Source: Planctomycetota bacterium (GTDB taxonomy: Bacteria > Planctomycetota > Planctomycetia > Pirellulales > Pirellulaceae). From it: DNA of 16,723 nt. Below are positions 10,901 through 13,900 of the stretch, one piece after another. The stretch covers positions 1-16,723 of the forward strand of contig JAPLNJ010000700.1 in assembly GCA_026692885.1 (NCBI GenBank). Direction: 5' to 3'. A program made the translations under genes and the position numbers. Below the pieces are notes generated by a model that did no database searches, was not told the DNA's origin, and saw only the letters and a program-made list of their open reading frames with translations. Position 1 is the stretch's first letter; every line of letters begins with the position of its first letter.

Positions 10901-13900
10901 GTCTACCTGTCGTTGGACACGACGGTCTCCGCGGACGATATCCTGCTCGGTTCTCAACTGCACCCGGCCGGGTTGGCGAGTGGCGAGACCGGACCGTTGC
11001 TGACGGTCCACATGACTCACACGATCCCGCTGCGGTATCGCGGAACCGTGTATATCCTGGTGGCGACCGATGCCACGGACGTGGTCAGCGAGTGGCCTAA
11101 CAACGACAACAACGTCGCCTACCAACCCGTTTTCATCCAGCCGGAGGCGCTGCCGGACCTGGTCGTCGAGAACGTGAAGACGCCGAGCGAATCGGTGGGG
11201 CTGGCCGATGCCACCGAACACGCCCTCGTGGAAGTCCAATACGTGGTCACCAACCGCGGGGCCGGCGAGGCGAAGACCGGTTCCTGGGTGGAGACGGTCT
11301 GGCTGACCAACACGCCCCATCGCGCGAATCCGGGTCAGGGCGATGTGAAGCTGGAAATCATCCAGGAGCTCGGCGCGGACGGCAAACCACTGCTCGGCAC
11401 GGACGGCAAACCGATCCCCGAGTTCAAGCCGGACACGCGGGAAATCCCCAACTCCCGCGTGTTCGTCGATCCGGACGGCGACGGCTTGCTGGATGTGAAC
11501 GCCGGGTACACGCGGCGGCTGAAGGTGCGGCTGCCCGACCTGATCGAGTCGGGGATCTACTACATCATGCCCTGGATCGATCCCTACGACCAGGTCAAGG
11601 AAGACTCGCTGGCGATCAATGTCAACCCGGATGACCCGAACGAGATCGACAGCAGCAACTACCGCGGCACGCCCATCACCCTGATCGCGGCGCGGCCCGA
11701 TCTGCAGGTCACCGCGGTGGGCGTAACCGGCGCGCATCCCGACGGTTCGGCAATCGCGGCTGGCGGCGTAATCCACGGCGGCGACAAAATCGCGGTGACT
11801 TGGACCGTCGAGAATCATGGCAACGGTGCCGCCCGGCCCGGCGGCTGGACCGACAGCATCTACCTGTCGCCCATCCCCAATCCTCAGACGGAGAAAGAAT
11901 GGGGCCAAACCCTGCTGCTGGGAGCGGTGCGCTGCAGCGAGGAGGGCCTGTCGTCCTATGCGCCCGACCTGGACCCGGAGCAGTACATCTACTCGTATAC
12001 ACGGACTCTGGAGACGACGCTGACCCCGTCGGCCGAAGGCCGCTACATTGTCGTCAAGACGAACTCGTCGCCGCGACCTCAGGCTTACTCCTTCACCAAC
12101 TTGTTCGTGGACGGCGTGTTCAGTTTCCTCGGGCGACTCGTGGGAGCGGCCAACCTGCAGACGGCACTTGCCCAAGCGGGTATTGAAGATCCCCGATATG
12201 CGAAGACGGATACGGTCCACCTGGAGGAACTGACCGAGATCAATAACGTCCGCTCGGCAGCGCAGATCGTCCAGCCGTCGCTGGCCGACCTGGTGGTCGT
12301 CTCGTACGAGGTCCTCACGGCCCCGGTCTATTCCGGCCAGCCTGTGACGCTCCGCTACACGGTCCGCAACGAGAGCGACTATCCCGTCTGGACAGGTACG
12401 GACTACTGGAAGGACCATATTTGGATCTCCGCCGACCCGGTCTGGGATCCGGACAGCGCTGTGGGCCGCGCCACCTACCTCGGTACGGTCGTCACGCCGC
12501 ACGCCCCCTGCATCGGCCCAGGCCAGGAGTATACGGTTGAGTTCAAAGCCATCCTGCCGGAAGGAGTGAGCGGAGATTACTATTTCTGGATCCACCTGGA
12601 CGCCCATCGGGATTACGATTTTTTGCACAGCTACCCGCCCGTCGTCGACACCGGCTGGCTGCCGGCGAACACGGGGTCCAATGAAGAGCAGAAGGACTAT
12701 TTCAGCCGCTGGGCCTACGAGGACCCGTTTAACAACGTTTCGCCGGTTCCGGTGAACGTGGTCTACCGGGAAGCGGACCTGGTGCTGGCGAACGTGCAGT
12801 ACCCGGCGTCGATCGCGACGGGCGGACAACTGCCGGTGACCTATCGCGTGGAGAACCAGGGCGCTCGGGACACGCGTCAGGATGTCTGGTACGATCGCGT
12901 CTATCTCTCTCGCGACCCGTCGCTGGACGAAGATGATCTGCTGGTCTGGGACGGGCAGCACAAGGGTGTGCTGGCGGCGGGCGCCAACTACTCGAACACC
13001 GTCAACGTGTCCTTACCGGACGCTGTCTCCGGTGACTTCTACTTGCTGGTCTACACGGATGCCGTCGCCCATCGGGCCGATCCGGACTCCGGCATCTACA
13101 GCGACATCGGCTACGAGCAACTGGGGCTCGAGTTCGCCAAGATCAAGACCCTCAAGTACAACGACGACGAATACTGGGACCATGTGTCCGAGCGCCGGCG
13201 GCAGATGGCCAAAGGCGAGATCGCCGAATACGAGTACGAAGGCAACAACCTGGCCTCGTCGCCCTTGTCGATCCAGGTTTGGACGCCGACCGATCTGCAA
13301 GTGGCGGAGGTCGTCGTGCCGGCCCACGTCGGTTACGGCGAGCAGCTGAATGTCGTGTACACGGTGGTCAACGCCGGCGGCAGCACCGCTCCCAGCAACT
13401 CGAACTGGGTCGATCACGTCTACCTGTCCCGCGACGAGTACCTGGACATCAACGCCGACCGCTACCTGGGCCAATTCCCCCATGGCGGCGGGCTGGCTGC
13501 CGGCGCGCGCTATTCGCAGCGGGGCACCGTGACCATTCCCACCGACCTGCTGGGAGCCTGGTACGTCTTCGTCATCACCGATCCGCCGGGCCGGACGGGA
13601 CACGGCGACGTGATCGAAGGCAACCACGAGCGAAATAACGCCACGGCCAGTCCGCAGCAGGTGGTCATCGACGTGCCGCCGCCCACGGACTTGCAGGTAA
13701 AACAGGTGACCGTGCCGCCGCACGGGCCCGGTGGGTCGACCGACACGCTGCTGGCCGGAAACGAATTCACCGTCAGCTGGATGGTCGCCAACGTCGGTGG
13801 CCGCGAGACGTCGGGCTTCTGGTCGGACTCGGTGTACCTCTCGGCCAACGAGAAATGGGATGTCAACGACATCCTGCTCAAGACCGTGCCGCACGAAGGC

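Noticed and set aside
10355..12961. 868-codon open frame on the minus strand
   Set aside because: It lies fully antisense to CARDB domains 6-10 (and the start of 11), which have clear family motifs on the plus strand. Its product is a low-complexity R/G/V/D-rich sequence with no recognisable motif, as expected of a shadow frame in GC-rich DNA.
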